DNA from: CALKAL01 sp051846895
GTDB taxonomy: Bacteria > Bacillota > Bacilli > Bacillales > Alkalibacillaceae
NCBI GenBank assembly: GCA_051846895.1
Contig: JBPYCQ010000006.1
Location: 124,001-188,000, forward strand
Length of the DNA stretch: 64,000 bases
Direction: 5' to 3'
Every line of letters begins with the position of its first letter. Positions within the stretch are counted from its first letter, which is position 1. The notes beneath the pieces were generated by a model. The model worked only from the letters and a program-made list of their open reading frames with translations, had not been told where the DNA came from and ran no database searches. Shown piece by piece: positions 27,833-36,581 of the stretch. A program made the position numbers and the translations under genes.

Positions 27833-27858
27833 ATGAAATATCATTTCATTTAATGAAA
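27833..27858. promoter_or_regulatory. Candidate IclR-type operator (overlapping palindromes)
   Basis: ATGAAAT-ATC-ATTTCAT (27833-27849) is a perfect palindrome that contains TGAAA-N5-TTTCA, and it overlaps a second one, TTTCAT-TTA-ATGAAA (27844-27858). The spacing resembles operators of IclR-family regulators such as KdgR. It lies about 15-40 bp downstream of the predicted start of transcription, where a bound repressor would block elongation. An IclR gene is the fifth gene of this cluster. Confidence 0.5.
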
Positions 27859-27874
27859 CAAGGGAGGTTGTCTA

Positions 27875-29053
27875 TTGAATTTCACTTCAGAACGCATTCA
27901 GTCGTTACCACCTTATATTTTTTCTCAATTTCAACAAAAGAAAAAAGTGTTAGAGGAAAAAGGGATGGACATTATCGACTTAGGAATTGGGGCTCCTGAT
28001 TTACCAACACCAACGTTCATTATTGATGAACTAAAAAAAGAAGTTTCAAAACCAGAAAATCACCGTTATTCCAATTATAGTGGCTGTCTGGAGTTTCGAG
28101 AGGCAGTTAGTCAATTTTATAAAAAACATTATGATGTCGACTTAGATCCCGAAAAAGAAGTACTCGCACTTATTGGTTCTAAAGAAGGGATTGCGAATCT
28201 AATTTCAGCAGTTATTAATCCGGGTGAAAAGGTGCTGATTCCTGATCCGGGTTATCCTGTATACCGATCAGCCGTTCATATTGCTGGCGGAGTTTCGGTT
28301 GATTTACCTCTAGATGCGACAAATAACTATGTACCAATGTTTGAACAATTAGATGAAGATGACCTTGAAAATTCGAAGCTTATGTTTTTAAATTATCCAG
28401 GTAATCCAACCGCAGCTACTGTCGAATTAAACACTTTTTTGGAAGCGGTTACATTTGCCAGAACACATAAGCTAGCCATAGCGCATGATTCAGCTTATAG
28501 TCTTGTCACTTTTGACGATTATAAAGCGCCAAGCATATTACAAGTGCCTGGGGCAAAAGATGTCGCTGTTGAGTTCGGTTCACTTTCGAAAAGCTTTAAT
28601 ATGACAGGGTGGCGGATTGGTTATGTCGTAGGAAATAAAGAACTAATCAAAGCCTTATCTATTGTAAAAAGCAATACAGACACAAGTCAATTTTTACCGA
28701 TTCAGAAGGCTGCAGCAAAAGCGTTGCAAAGCGATTTAACAACGGTTGGTGAAAATAATGACGTCTATAAAGAGCGGATGGATCAAATGATTGAGGCGCT
28801 ACAATCTTTAAATATTCACGTTGAGCGCCCGCGAGGAACATTTTTCATCTGGGCAAAAGTTCCGGATGGTTTGACGTCGATGGAATTTGCTGAAAAGTTA
28901 CTCGAAGAAGCTGGAATCATCGTGACGCCTGGTCATGCATTTGGACCATCTGGTGAAGGTTATTTCCGCATCTCATTATCTGTTGCAACTGAACGATTAC
29001 AGGAAGTGATCAGGCGAATGAAACAGTTGCAAAACGAAGGAGCGAATCTGTAA
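27875..29053 (+). CDS. Class I/II PLP aminotransferase, proposed 2-aminoadipate aminotransferase
   Basis: A fold-type I aminotransferase of 392 residues. The PLP-binding Lys is in GSLSKSFNMTGWRIGY near residue 235, preceded by the LNYPGNPTAA and AHDSAYS (Asp) blocks. The sequence resembles LL-diaminopimelate/aspartate-type enzymes, which often have broad dicarboxylic substrate range. Its operon partners (lysine 6-dehydrogenase, a semialdehyde dehydrogenase and a ThDP decarboxylase) suggest 2-aminoadipate to 2-oxoadipate as the reaction; this is inference from context. TTG start after GGGAGG. The next gene starts directly after the stop codon. Confidence 0.8.
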   Translation: MNFTSERIQSLPPYIFSQFQQKKKVLEEKGMDIIDLGIGAPDLPTPTFIIDELKKEVSKPENHRYSNYSGCLEFREAVSQFYKKHYDVDLDPEKEVLALIGSKEGIANLISAVINPGEKVLIPDPGYPVYRSAVHIAGGVSVDLPLDATNNYVPMFEQLDEDDLENSKLMFLNYPGNPTAATVELNTFLEAVTFARTHKLAIAHDSAYSLVTFDDYKAPSILQVPGAKDVAVEFGSLSKSFNMTGWRIGYVVGNKELIKALSIVKSNTDTSQFLPIQKAAAKALQSDLTTVGENNDVYKERMDQMIEALQSLNIHVERPRGTFFIWAKVPDGLTSMEFAEKLLEEAGIIVTPGHAFGPSGEGYFRISLSVATERLQEVIRRMKQLQNEGANL

Positions 29054-30721
29054 ATGGATCAATTGACTTCAATAAAAAATGACGTCATGACATTAACGGG
29101 TGGCCAAGGAATTGTAGAAAGTTTAAAGCGTGAAGGGGTTGAAAAAGTTTTTACCGTGCCGGGGGAAAGTTTCTTACCTGTTTTAGATGCACTGTACGGG
29201 GTGGATTCAATCGAACTCATTTCAACACGGCATGAAGGTGGAGCCGCCTTTATGGCAGAAGGTTATGCGAAAGCGTCTGGCAAGCCTGGTGTCGTCATGG
29301 CTACAAGAGGAGTTGGAGCTAGTAATTTATCAATAGGCGTTCATACGGCTTATCAAGACTCAACTCCAATGGTCGTGCTGCTCGGGCAAGTTCATAGTAA
29401 GGTGCGCGGACGTGAAGGGTTTCAGGAGGTTGATCTTGACCAATTTTTCAAACATATTGCGAAGTGGACGTTTGAGATTAAAGATAGTGAACGAGTGCCT
29501 GAAATTATGCAACGAGCGTTTCGAATTGCACAATCAGGTCGACCGGGCCCAGTCGTCATTTCTCTACCTGAAGATATGCTGAAAAATAAGAGCGAGATGA
29601 CATTTGGACCACCTTTTCATAAATCAAGGCCACGTCCTGGGGAATTCGAGCTTCAAGCGATTAAAAACTGTCTGCAAGAAGCTAAACGGCCACTCATTAT
29701 TGCGGGTGGTGGGGTGAAGCTAGCTCACGCTGAAAAAGCGCTGCAGGACTTTGCCGAGAAAAACGATATCCCAGTCATGTGTGCGTTTAGAAGACACGAT
29801 GTATTTCCACATTCAAACAAACAGTTTTGTGGGCATTTAGGGTTAGGAACAAATCCGAATGTTAAGCAAACAGTCAAAGAAGCGGATGTCATCTTAGCGA
29901 TTGGAACTCGTTTTTCTGAAGTAACCACGCAAGATTATTCAATCATCGATTCTGAACAAAAGTTGATTCATATTGATGTTGAGGCAGATGAAATAGGAAA
30001 AATTTACTCGCCACATATTGGGGTGCAAGCGGATGCGCATGAAGCGTTACATGCGTTAAATGAACTTGACCTTCATTCAAGTTGGTCAGCGTGGGCAGAA
30101 GAAAGGCGCCAAGTTTATGAAGGTATCGTTTCAAAACCAGTCGAAAATCATGATCCAATTAACCGCCATATTATTGCGTTAATGGAAAAGCATTTACCGA
30201 AAGATGCAATTATAACAAATGATGCCGGGAACTTCGCAGGGTGGCTACATGCTTTTTACCCATTTAATGAACGAAACACTTATGTTGGACCGACATCTGG
30301 GGCGATGGGATATGGTCTACCAGCTGCTATTGGGGCAAAATTAGCTGAGCCTCACCGGACGGTCGTTTCTCTATCAGGTGATGGCGGTTTTATGATGACT
30401 GTACAGGAGCTGGAAACGGCTGCACGTTACGGAATTCCTACGATCAGCATTGTTTTCAACAATCAAATGTATGGGACGATTCGTATGCACCAAGAAGTTC
30501 ATTTCCCAAATCGAGTCATTGGAACAGGACTTGGAGATGTAAGATTTGCAGATCTTGCTAAAACATTAGGAGCTAACGGATTTTTCGTTAATGATATCCA
30601 ATCATTTGAATATGCTTTACTAGAAGCATTGAAAAGTGAACGGCCTGCTGTCATTGAAGTTATGACCAATCCAGAACAAATTTCTGTTAGTGCAACGATT
30701 GAGGATTTACGTAATAGATAA
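29054..30721 (+). CDS. ThDP-dependent 2-oxoacid decarboxylase-like enzyme, proposed 2-oxoadipate decarboxylase
   Basis: The protein has the three-domain layout of the acetolactate synthase/decarboxylase family: PYR domain with catalytic Glu61 (RHEGGAAFMAEGYA), a central domain, and PP domain with the ThDP motif GDGGFMMTVQELETA ending in FNNQMYG near residues 440-475. It is a stand-alone 555-residue subunit without a regulatory ilvH gene, and it sits in a lysine-degradation operon rather than beside ilv genes. I infer that it decarboxylates 2-oxoadipate to glutarate semialdehyde, which the second aldehyde dehydrogenase could oxidise. Alternatives are acetolactate synthase or another 2-oxoacid decarboxylase. 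Ribosome site GAAGGAG inside the previous gene. Confidence 0.75.
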   Translation: MDQLTSIKNDVMTLTGGQGIVESLKREGVEKVFTVPGESFLPVLDALYGVDSIELISTRHEGGAAFMAEGYAKASGKPGVVMATRGVGASNLSIGVHTAYQDSTPMVVLLGQVHSKVRGREGFQEVDLDQFFKHIAKWTFEIKDSERVPEIMQRAFRIAQSGRPGPVVISLPEDMLKNKSEMTFGPPFHKSRPRPGEFELQAIKNCLQEAKRPLIIAGGGVKLAHAEKALQDFAEKNDIPVMCAFRRHDVFPHSNKQFCGHLGLGTNPNVKQTVKEADVILAIGTRFSEVTTQDYSIIDSEQKLIHIDVEADEIGKIYSPHIGVQADAHEALHALNELDLHSSWSAWAEERRQVYEGIVSKPVENHDPINRHIIALMEKHLPKDAIITNDAGNFAGWLHAFYPFNERNTYVGPTSGAMGYGLPAAIGAKLAEPHRTVVSLSGDGGFMMTVQELETAARYGIPTISIVFNNQMYGTIRMHQEVHFPNRVIGTGLGDVRFADLAKTLGANGFFVNDIQSFEYALLEALKSERPAVIEVMTNPEQISVSATIEDLRNR

Positions 30722-30763
30722 TTATTTAGTTTCATATAAATTATTTTTTGGAGGGGAAAACGT

Positions 30764-32266
30764 ATGACAACAACATTATTAGCAGAAGAACAATTGAAAA
30801 ATTTTATTAACGGGGAGTGGGTTGAAACAAGTGGTGGTAAGTATGCACCAGTCATCAATCCAGCAAATGGGGAAAAATTAGTTGATGTTCCGTTATCAAC
30901 GTCAGATGATGTCAATCGTGCGGTTGAGGCAGCAAAAGTTGCGCAAAAAGAGTGGGCGTTAGTACCAGCACCTCAACGGGCAGAGATTTTATACCAAGTA
31001 GGTTACATCATGAAGGAAAGAAAAGAACATTTGTCTCGTCTTTTGACGATGGAAAATGGAAAAGTTCTTGAAGAGGCCCGTGGAGAAGTGCAAGAAGGAA
31101 TCGATATGGCCTTTTATATGGCGGGTGAAGGGCGACGCTTGTTCGGACAAACGACACCTGCAGAGCTGAAAGATAAATTTGCGATGAGTGTTCGTGCACC
31201 AGTAGGAGTCGTCGGCATTATTACTCCGTGGAACTTCCCAATTGCGATTGCAACTTGGAAGTCATTCCCGGCGATTGTTGCAGGGAATGCTGTCATTTGG
31301 AAGCCAGCAACAGAAACACCACTTATGGCTTTTGAAATGGCGAAAATCTTTGAAGAAGCAGGCTTACCAAAAGGGGTAATTAACGTTGTGTTTGGCTCTG
31401 GTTCTGATGTAGGTGATGCGATGGTTGAACATCCTGATATTCGCGTCATTTCGTTTACAGGATCAAACGATGTTGGCCGTGCGATTGCAAGTAAATGTGG
31501 TCGCCTACTTAAAAAAGTATCATTAGAAATGGGCGGAAAAAATGCCGTCATCGTTATGGATGATGCTGATATAGAATTAGCTGTTCAAGGGATTGTGTGG
31601 AGCGCTTACGGTACGAGTGGTCAGCGCTGTACGGCATGTAGTCGTGTCATTGTCCATAAAGATGTTAAAGAAAAATTAGAGCAGCGTTTGCTTGAAGAAA
31701 TGCCAAACGTATCTGTCGGTGACGGTCTTGATGAAAATAACAAGATGGGACCAATCATTAACGAACCTTCACTTGAAAAAATTGAAAATTACGTCCAAAT
31801 CGGAATTGATGAAGGCGCAAAACTTTTAGCAGGTGGCCATGTATTAACTGATGGTGACTATCGTAAAGGATATTTTTATGCTCCAACGTTATTTACAGAT
31901 GTTAGAGCTGATATGCGTATTGCACTTGAAGAAATTTTTGGACCAGTATTATCTATTATTCCAGTTGATAGTTTTGAAGAGGCAATTGAAGTGAATAATA
32001 GTGTTTCTTACGGCTTATCAAGCTCAATTTTTACTCAAGATGTGAATAAAGTGTTTAAGGCACAAAGAGATTTAGACACAGGGATTGTTTATGTTAACGC
32101 TGGTACAACTGGAGCTGAAATCCACTTACCATTTGGAGGAACTAAAGGCACTGGTAACGGCCACCGTGATTCAGGTCAAGCTGCACTTGATGTCTTTACA
32201 GAGTGGAAAGCTGTGTACGTTGACTTTAGTGGAAAACTACAACGCGCACAAATCGATGTCGAATAA
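30764..32266 (+). CDS. Aldehyde dehydrogenase, proposed 2-aminoadipate-6-semialdehyde dehydrogenase
   Basis: A complete NAD(P)-dependent aldehyde dehydrogenase of 500 residues: ITPWNFP, LEMGGKNAVIV (catalytic Glu near residue 257) and GTSGQRCTACSR (catalytic Cys near residue 291). The GTSGQRCT and TTGAEI blocks recall the ALDH7 (antiquitin) group, which acts on aminoadipate semialdehyde. The next gene encodes lysine 6-dehydrogenase, which makes that aldehyde as its cyclic form piperideine-6-carboxylate. Substrate is inferred; enzyme class is certain. ATG after GGAGGGG. Confidence 0.85.
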   Translation: MTTTLLAEEQLKNFINGEWVETSGGKYAPVINPANGEKLVDVPLSTSDDVNRAVEAAKVAQKEWALVPAPQRAEILYQVGYIMKERKEHLSRLLTMENGKVLEEARGEVQEGIDMAFYMAGEGRRLFGQTTPAELKDKFAMSVRAPVGVVGIITPWNFPIAIATWKSFPAIVAGNAVIWKPATETPLMAFEMAKIFEEAGLPKGVINVVFGSGSDVGDAMVEHPDIRVISFTGSNDVGRAIASKCGRLLKKVSLEMGGKNAVIVMDDADIELAVQGIVWSAYGTSGQRCTACSRVIVHKDVKEKLEQRLLEEMPNVSVGDGLDENNKMGPIINEPSLEKIENYVQIGIDEGAKLLAGGHVLTDGDYRKGYFYAPTLFTDVRADMRIALEEIFGPVLSIIPVDSFEEAIEVNNSVSYGLSSSIFTQDVNKVFKAQRDLDTGIVYVNAGTTGAEIHLPFGGTKGTGNGHRDSGQAALDVFTEWKAVYVDFSGKLQRAQIDVE

Positions 32267-32302
32267 TTACCAAAACTAAATTTTACAGAAGGGGGATATT
32301 TA

Positions 32303-33475
32303 ATGAAAGTAGCAGTATTAGGTTCAGGATTAATGGGAAAAGAAGCCGCACGTGATTTAGTAAAAAGTGAAGGGGTAACTGAAGTCGGGTTAGCTGATAT
32401 CGATTTAAATCGTGCCCAAGAAGTGTGTAACAAATTAAATTCGAGCAAATTAACAGCCTATCAAGTGGATGCGAGTGATGTGGCTGAATTGAAAAATTTC
32501 ATCAGCCAGTACGATGTTGTCATCAATGCTTTGTTTTATAGTTTTAATGAAATCGTCGCAAAAACGGCAATTGAAGCGGGAGTACATTCAGTAGATTTAG
32601 GCGGGCATATTGGCCATATTACTGATAAAGTTTTGGAATATAAAGATGATGCCCAGGCAAGTGGGGTCACAATTATTCCAGACCTTGGAGTCGCTCCTGG
32701 GATGATTAACATTTTGTCTGGTTATGGAGCGAGTAAGCTAGATGAATTACAATCTATTAAACTGTTCGTTGGCGGTATCCCCGTTCAACCAGAACCGCCA
32801 CTAGAATATAATCACGTTTTTTCAATGGAAGGGTTATTGGACCATTATACAGATCCAGCATTAATCATTCGTAACGGGGAAAAAATGGAGATTCCTGCTT
32901 TATCAGAGGTGGAGCAGCTTCATTTTGACAGATTTGGTCCGTTAGAAGCATTCCATACATCAGGTGGAACATCAACATTACCAAGGTCGTTTCCGAATGT
33001 TGATACACTTGAGTATAAAACGATTCGCTACCGTGGTCATGCGGAAAAATTCAAGCTCCTTGTCGACTTAAACTTAACTCGAAATGACTATGAAGTTGAA
33101 GTGAACGGGATGAAAGTCAAGCCGCGTGAGGTTCTTTTAAAAACACTTGATCCAATCGTTGAATTAAAAGATAAAGATGATGCGGTACTGCTAAGAGTTA
33201 TCGTCGGTGGTAAAAAAGATGGTGTTGATGCGGTTTATGAGTACGAAATGACAACGTTTAAAGACCGTGAACATCAAGTGACAGCGATGGCACGAGCAAC
33301 GGCAAATACAATCTCTGTTGTTGCACAAATGATCGGAAACGGGACGATTACAAAACGTGGGGTTTATGCACCAGAAAATATCGTGCCTGGTAAAGAATAC
33401 ATTGATGAAATGGCTAAACGTGGCGTCATGATTAAAGAGTCTATTAAGAAAGAAGGAAGCTACGTTAATTTATAG
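32303..33475 (+). CDS. L-lysine 6-dehydrogenase (saccharopine-dehydrogenase family)
   Basis: The 390-residue protein starts with a Rossmann fold (VLGSGLMGKEAARDL) and contains the blocks VDLGGHIGHITDKVLE, IIPDLGVAPGMINIL and LEAFHTSGGTSTLPRSF. From memory these closely match the characterised Geobacillus stearothermophilus enzyme LysDH, which deaminates the epsilon carbon of L-lysine with NAD to give aminoadipate semialdehyde/piperideine-6-carboxylate. It is not a full saccharopine dehydrogenase, and no lysine-ketoglutarate reductase is nearby. It follows the aldehyde dehydrogenase after 36 bp with AAGGGGG upstream. Confidence 0.85.
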   Translation: MKVAVLGSGLMGKEAARDLVKSEGVTEVGLADIDLNRAQEVCNKLNSSKLTAYQVDASDVAELKNFISQYDVVINALFYSFNEIVAKTAIEAGVHSVDLGGHIGHITDKVLEYKDDAQASGVTIIPDLGVAPGMINILSGYGASKLDELQSIKLFVGGIPVQPEPPLEYNHVFSMEGLLDHYTDPALIIRNGEKMEIPALSEVEQLHFDRFGPLEAFHTSGGTSTLPRSFPNVDTLEYKTIRYRGHAEKFKLLVDLNLTRNDYEVEVNGMKVKPREVLLKTLDPIVELKDKDDAVLLRVIVGGKKDGVDAVYEYEMTTFKDREHQVTAMARATANTISVVAQMIGNGTITKRGVYAPENIVPGKEYIDEMAKRGVMIKESIKKEGSYVNL

Positions 33476-33481
33476 AAATAT

Positions 33482-33518
33482 TCCCTCTGCTTATGGCAGG
33501 GGGATTCCTTGTTTTTTA
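33482..33518 (+). terminator. Weak terminator between lysine dehydrogenase gene and iclR
   Basis: The stem TCCCTCTGC / GCAGGGGGA is GC-rich, but the T6 run lies about 10 bp beyond it. It may reduce rather than stop transcription into the regulator gene. Confidence 0.5.
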
Positions 33519-33601
33519 AACTGAAGTTAGGTAATGTCACTTTAATACGTTAATGTTTTATTTTATGATAGAAGTGAAAGATTAATAAAGGGGCAGTCAT
33601 T

Positions 33602-34360
33602 ATGAATCAAAGTGTGATTAAAGCATTAAAACTATTAGAATTTTTCTCAGAAGATGAACCTGAACTATCATTAAGAGAAATAGCGAAAAGATCCGGACTC
33701 CCAAAACCAACAGCTTATCGGCTATTAAGTTCACTGAATACGTGCGGATTTTTAATGAAAACGAAAGAGAGTGAACACGAAAGCAAGTATCGCCTTGGCC
33801 TTAAACTTTTGGAACTTGGTAGTTTAGTATCTGATCAATTAGAATTACGGACGATTGCTAAACCTTATATGGAAGAACTAGGACGAATAATTAACGAAGC
33901 CGTCCATATCGTCATCGTTAATAATGAACATGCCATCTATATCGATAAAGTCGAAAGCAATCGGGCATTAAGACTTTATACGAAAGTTGGAAAAACATCA
34001 CCCCTATATATTGGGTCGGGCCCTAAATTACTACTTGCCTATATGTCTGAGGAGGAACGGAATCACATTTTATCCCAGCCATTGAAAAGCATGATTGATG
34101 GAAAAACAATAGACAAAAACGAATTAATTGAAGAACTTAACGATATTAGAAAAAATGGCTATTCATTAAGCGTTAGCGAGCAAGATTTAAATACAACGGG
34201 GGTCTCTTATCCAATTTTTGACCACCGACGCCATGTCGTTGCATCACTAACTGTAAGTGGTTTGTCTTCCTATTTTGAAAATGATAATTTAAAATATATT
34301 AAAGAACAGACAAAAGCAACAGCAGAAAAAATATCATCAGCACTCGGTTACATAGAATAG
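33602..34360 (+). CDS. IclR-family transcriptional regulator
   Basis: An N-terminal winged helix-turn-helix (LSLREIAKRSGLPKPTAYRLL, split across residues 20-41) is followed by the IclR effector domain (residues 75-250) with blocks TKVGKTSPLYIGSGPKLLLAY and GYSLSVSEQDLNTTGVSYP. IclR proteins bind short palindromes and respond to pathway acids. Its position in the operon and the palindromes before the first gene suggest local control of lysine degradation; the effector might be 2-aminoadipate, 2-oxoadipate or glutarate (inference). ATG start at 33602 after AAAGGGG. Confidence 0.9.
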   Translation: MNQSVIKALKLLEFFSEDEPELSLREIAKRSGLPKPTAYRLLSSLNTCGFLMKTKESEHESKYRLGLKLLELGSLVSDQLELRTIAKPYMEELGRIINEAVHIVIVNNEHAIYIDKVESNRALRLYTKVGKTSPLYIGSGPKLLLAYMSEEERNHILSQPLKSMIDGKTIDKNELIEELNDIRKNGYSLSVSEQDLNTTGVSYPIFDHRRHVVASLTVSGLSSYFENDNLKYIKEQTKATAEKISSALGYIE

Positions 34361-34371
34361 GGGGACAAAGA

Positions 34372-34683
34372 ATGGCGAACACTTTTTTTGTAGCTGGACA
34401 TGCTAAATTACCAACAGGAATGGCGGCACAAAACATGTATGACACGTTGACGATCACAGCTGAAGTTGACCAGAAATATGGCGTGATCGTAGAAGCGAAC
34501 TGTACACTAGCAACAGAACATGGAAGAAAATTTATTAGCCAAATATTAAAAGGCTACAGCTTACAAGACGGAGTCGAAGAACCAGTGAAAGCTATTCAGG
34601 CACATTATTTAGGGAAGGCTGGCAACGCACTAGCCTCAGCAATGAAGGATTTATATAAACAATATCATATGCATGTGAAATAG
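34372..34683 (+). CDS. DUF3870 family protein of unknown function
   Basis: The 103-residue soluble protein carries the pattern I associate with DUF3870: an N-terminal FFVAGHAKLPTGMAA block, LTITAEVDQKYGVIVEANCTLAT in the middle, and ILKGYSLQDGVEEPV toward the end. One Cys (in ANCTLAT) is placed as in the family. It begins 11 bp after iclR with GGGGGACAA upstream, so it is in the same operon. No reaction is known for it. Within a lysine pathway it could be a small auxiliary factor or handle a reactive intermediate such as piperideine-carboxylate; that is speculation. Confidence 0.75.
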   Translation: MANTFFVAGHAKLPTGMAAQNMYDTLTITAEVDQKYGVIVEANCTLATEHGRKFISQILKGYSLQDGVEEPVKAIQAHYLGKAGNALASAMKDLYKQYHMHVK

Positions 34684-34713
34684 GATGGCAGAGGGTTGCA
34701 CATCCTATTTTTT
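34681..34713 (+). terminator. Intrinsic terminator after the DUF3870 gene
   Basis: TAGGATG / CATCCTA stem with a 13-bp loop and T6 run, overlapping the stop codon. It ends the plus-strand lysine operon. Confidence 0.82.
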
Positions 34714-34815
34714 GATATCATAGCGCGTTCATTTTTAATAGAGATTCTGTGAATTTCGATGGTATGTTTCATCCCTGATTCTTAGATTGCCAAAAGGCGG
34801 GGCAACAGTCTGGAA

Positions 34816-34950
34816 TTGGCTGATAAATGCAAATTTGGCTGATAAATCTCGTAATTGGCTGAAAACCATTGAAAATCGGCTGATAACTACCCGAAATTGG
34901 CTGAGAAACCATGAAAATCGGCTGATAACCGCCTGAATTTGGCTGACAAA
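34816..34950 (+). repeat. Family C array: 7 units between convergent operons
   Basis: Cores (TTGGCTGATAA, TCGGCTGATAA, TTGGCTGAGAA) begin at 34816, 34835, 34855, 34876, 34897, 34918 and 34939. Steps are mostly 21 bp (one 19, one 20). The array lies between the terminators of two convergent operons. Confidence 0.92.
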
Positions 34951-35002
34951 TCCCTTCATTGAATTAGTAAAAACTTCGCATTTTTATGTTTTACAAATAT
35001 AA

Positions 35003-35036
35003 AATATAGAGCACGAACCATTGCGATTCATGCTCT
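35003..35036 (-). terminator. Terminator of the minus-strand glutarate operon
   Basis: AGAGCACGAA (35008-35017) pairs with TTCATGCTCT (35027-35036). On the minus strand an AT-rich tail with T runs follows. It is 6 bp from the aldehyde dehydrogenase stop. Confidence 0.75.
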
Positions 35037-35042
35037 AAAGAA

Positions 35043-36494
35043 CTACTTCATTCCAATTGAAACGTATTTCATCTCAACAAATTCATCAATCCCATGGTGG
35101 CCGCCTTCTTTTCCAACACCAGATTGTTTAATACCGCCGAATGGTGCTTCTGCTGTTGCAGGGAAGACGTCATTGACTCCGATAATCCCATATTCTAGCT
35201 GTTCCATAACGCGTAATGAGCGATCGAGGTTTTCTGTGAAAATATAGGCAGCTAATCCGTAATCTGTATCATTCGCATGTTTGATTGCTTCATCTTCGTC
35301 AGTGAAAGGCTGAAGCGGCATTACAGGGCCAAACGTTTCTTCATTCATGATTAACATATCTTCGGTGACGTTCTTAATCACTGTTGGTTCGAAAAAATGG
35401 CCTTGAAGTTCACTTTCGAAACGTTTACCACCACACATAATTTCTGCTCCCGCCTGAACAGCATCATTTAAGTGGCTTTCAACTTTTTCTAACGCTTTTT
35501 CATTAATGAGTGGGCCAATATCGGTACCATCTTCAGAACCGAGACCGACGCGTAATGATTTCACCTTTTCAATTAACTTTTCGGCAAACTGTTCTTGTAT
35601 AGATTCGTGAACATAGACACGGTTAGCGCAAATACATGTTTGCCCGGCATTTCTAAACTTACTTCCTAATGTTAGCTCGGCTGCGACGTCTAAATCGGCA
35701 TCATCAAAAACAATAATTGGTGCATGGCCTCCGAGTTCAAGTGAAAGCTTCTTCATCGTATTCGAGCTTTCGCGCATCAAATACTTACCTACAGCCGTTG
35801 AGCCGGTAAATGTTATCATACGAACCGTTTTACTCGTAAGCATGGCGCTTCCAATTTCAGTAGCATCTCCTGTTACTAGATTAAGTACCCCATTAGGAAG
35901 GCCTGCTTTTTCAAAAATTTTAACTAGTTCAATCGCTGATAAAGGTGTTTCAGGAGCTGGCTTTAAGACAACCGTACAACCTGCAGCAAGAGCAGGACCG
36001 AGTTTTCTCGTAATCATGGATGACGGGAAGTTCCAAGGTGTGATGGCCCCAACGACACCGACTGGTTGAGGGATGACGAGAAAGCGTTTAGTTTGATGTG
36101 ATGAAGGAATCCATTCGCCATAAACACGGCTCGCTTCTTCGGCATACCATAGTAAAAAGCTAGCACCAGATTTTACTTCACCAATTGCTTCTTTTAAAGT
36201 CTTACCTTGCTCAGTCGTTAAGATTTGACCTAAACGTTCAGCATCCTCTTCTAATAATTGAGCAGCTTTATAAAGTATTTTTGAACGTTCACGACCTGTA
36301 AGCGATGACCACGTCTTAAAAGCTTTTTCAGCAGCTTCAATGGCACGCTCAGTTTCAGCTTTTCCCCCATAAGAAACTTCAGTGATCGGTTCTAATGTTG
36401 CCGGATTGTATACGGTATCTGTTTTGTTAGAATCCGCATCAACCCACTTACCGTCAATATAAATACTTGAAACTTTCGGTTCGATTGTAATCAA
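35043..36494 (-). CDS. NAD(P)-dependent aldehyde dehydrogenase (GabD/DavD type), proposed glutarate-semialdehyde dehydrogenase
   Basis: The 483-residue protein has the succinate-semialdehyde dehydrogenase pattern: ITPWNFPSSMITRKLGPALAA split over residues 150-170, LELGGHAPIIVF (Glu) and NAGQTCICANR (catalytic Cys), ending APFGGIKQSGVGKEGG. It is last in an operon behind a CoA-transferase and a glutaryl-CoA dehydrogenase-like gene, so glutarate semialdehyde to glutarate is the likeliest reaction (as DavD of Pseudomonas). I place the start at TTG 36494, 9 bp after AAGGAG; the upstream TTG at 36503 adjoins that site. Confidence 0.82.
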   Translation of the reverse strand: MITIEPKVSSIYIDGKWVDADSNKTDTVYNPATLEPITEVSYGGKAETERAIEAAEKAFKTWSSLTGRERSKILYKAAQLLEEDAERLGQILTTEQGKTLKEAIGEVKSGASFLLWYAEEASRVYGEWIPSSHQTKRFLVIPQPVGVVGAITPWNFPSSMITRKLGPALAAGCTVVLKPAPETPLSAIELVKIFEKAGLPNGVLNLVTGDATEIGSAMLTSKTVRMITFTGSTAVGKYLMRESSNTMKKLSLELGGHAPIIVFDDADLDVAAELTLGSKFRNAGQTCICANRVYVHESIQEQFAEKLIEKVKSLRVGLGSEDGTDIGPLINEKALEKVESHLNDAVQAGAEIMCGGKRFESELQGHFFEPTVIKNVTEDMLIMNEETFGPVMPLQPFTDEDEAIKHANDTDYGLAAYIFTENLDRSLRVMEQLEYGIIGVNDVFPATAEAPFGGIKQSGVGKEGGHHGIDEFVEMKYVSIGMK

Positions 36495-36524
36495 AAAGAC
36501 CAACTCCTTCAGTTCATTTTATCT

Positions 36525-36575
36525 CGGAACAAATGTCCATCACCCATCATTTAAAATGGGCTAGGACATGTTCCG
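36525..36575 (-). other. Long hairpin in the gcdH-like/aldehyde dehydrogenase intergenic space
   Basis: CGGAACAAATGTCC (36525-36538) is nearly complementary to GGACATGTTCCG (36564-36575), with an inner stem CCCAT/ATGGG. On the minus (coding) strand it is not followed by a T run, so it is more likely a processing or mRNA-stabilising stem than a terminator. Confidence 0.6.
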
Positions 36576-36581
36576 TTCATT

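Noticed and set aside
32303..33475. Saccharopine dehydrogenase of a saccharopine pathway
   Set aside because: No lysine-ketoglutarate reductase is present, and the conserved blocks fit lysine 6-dehydrogenase better.
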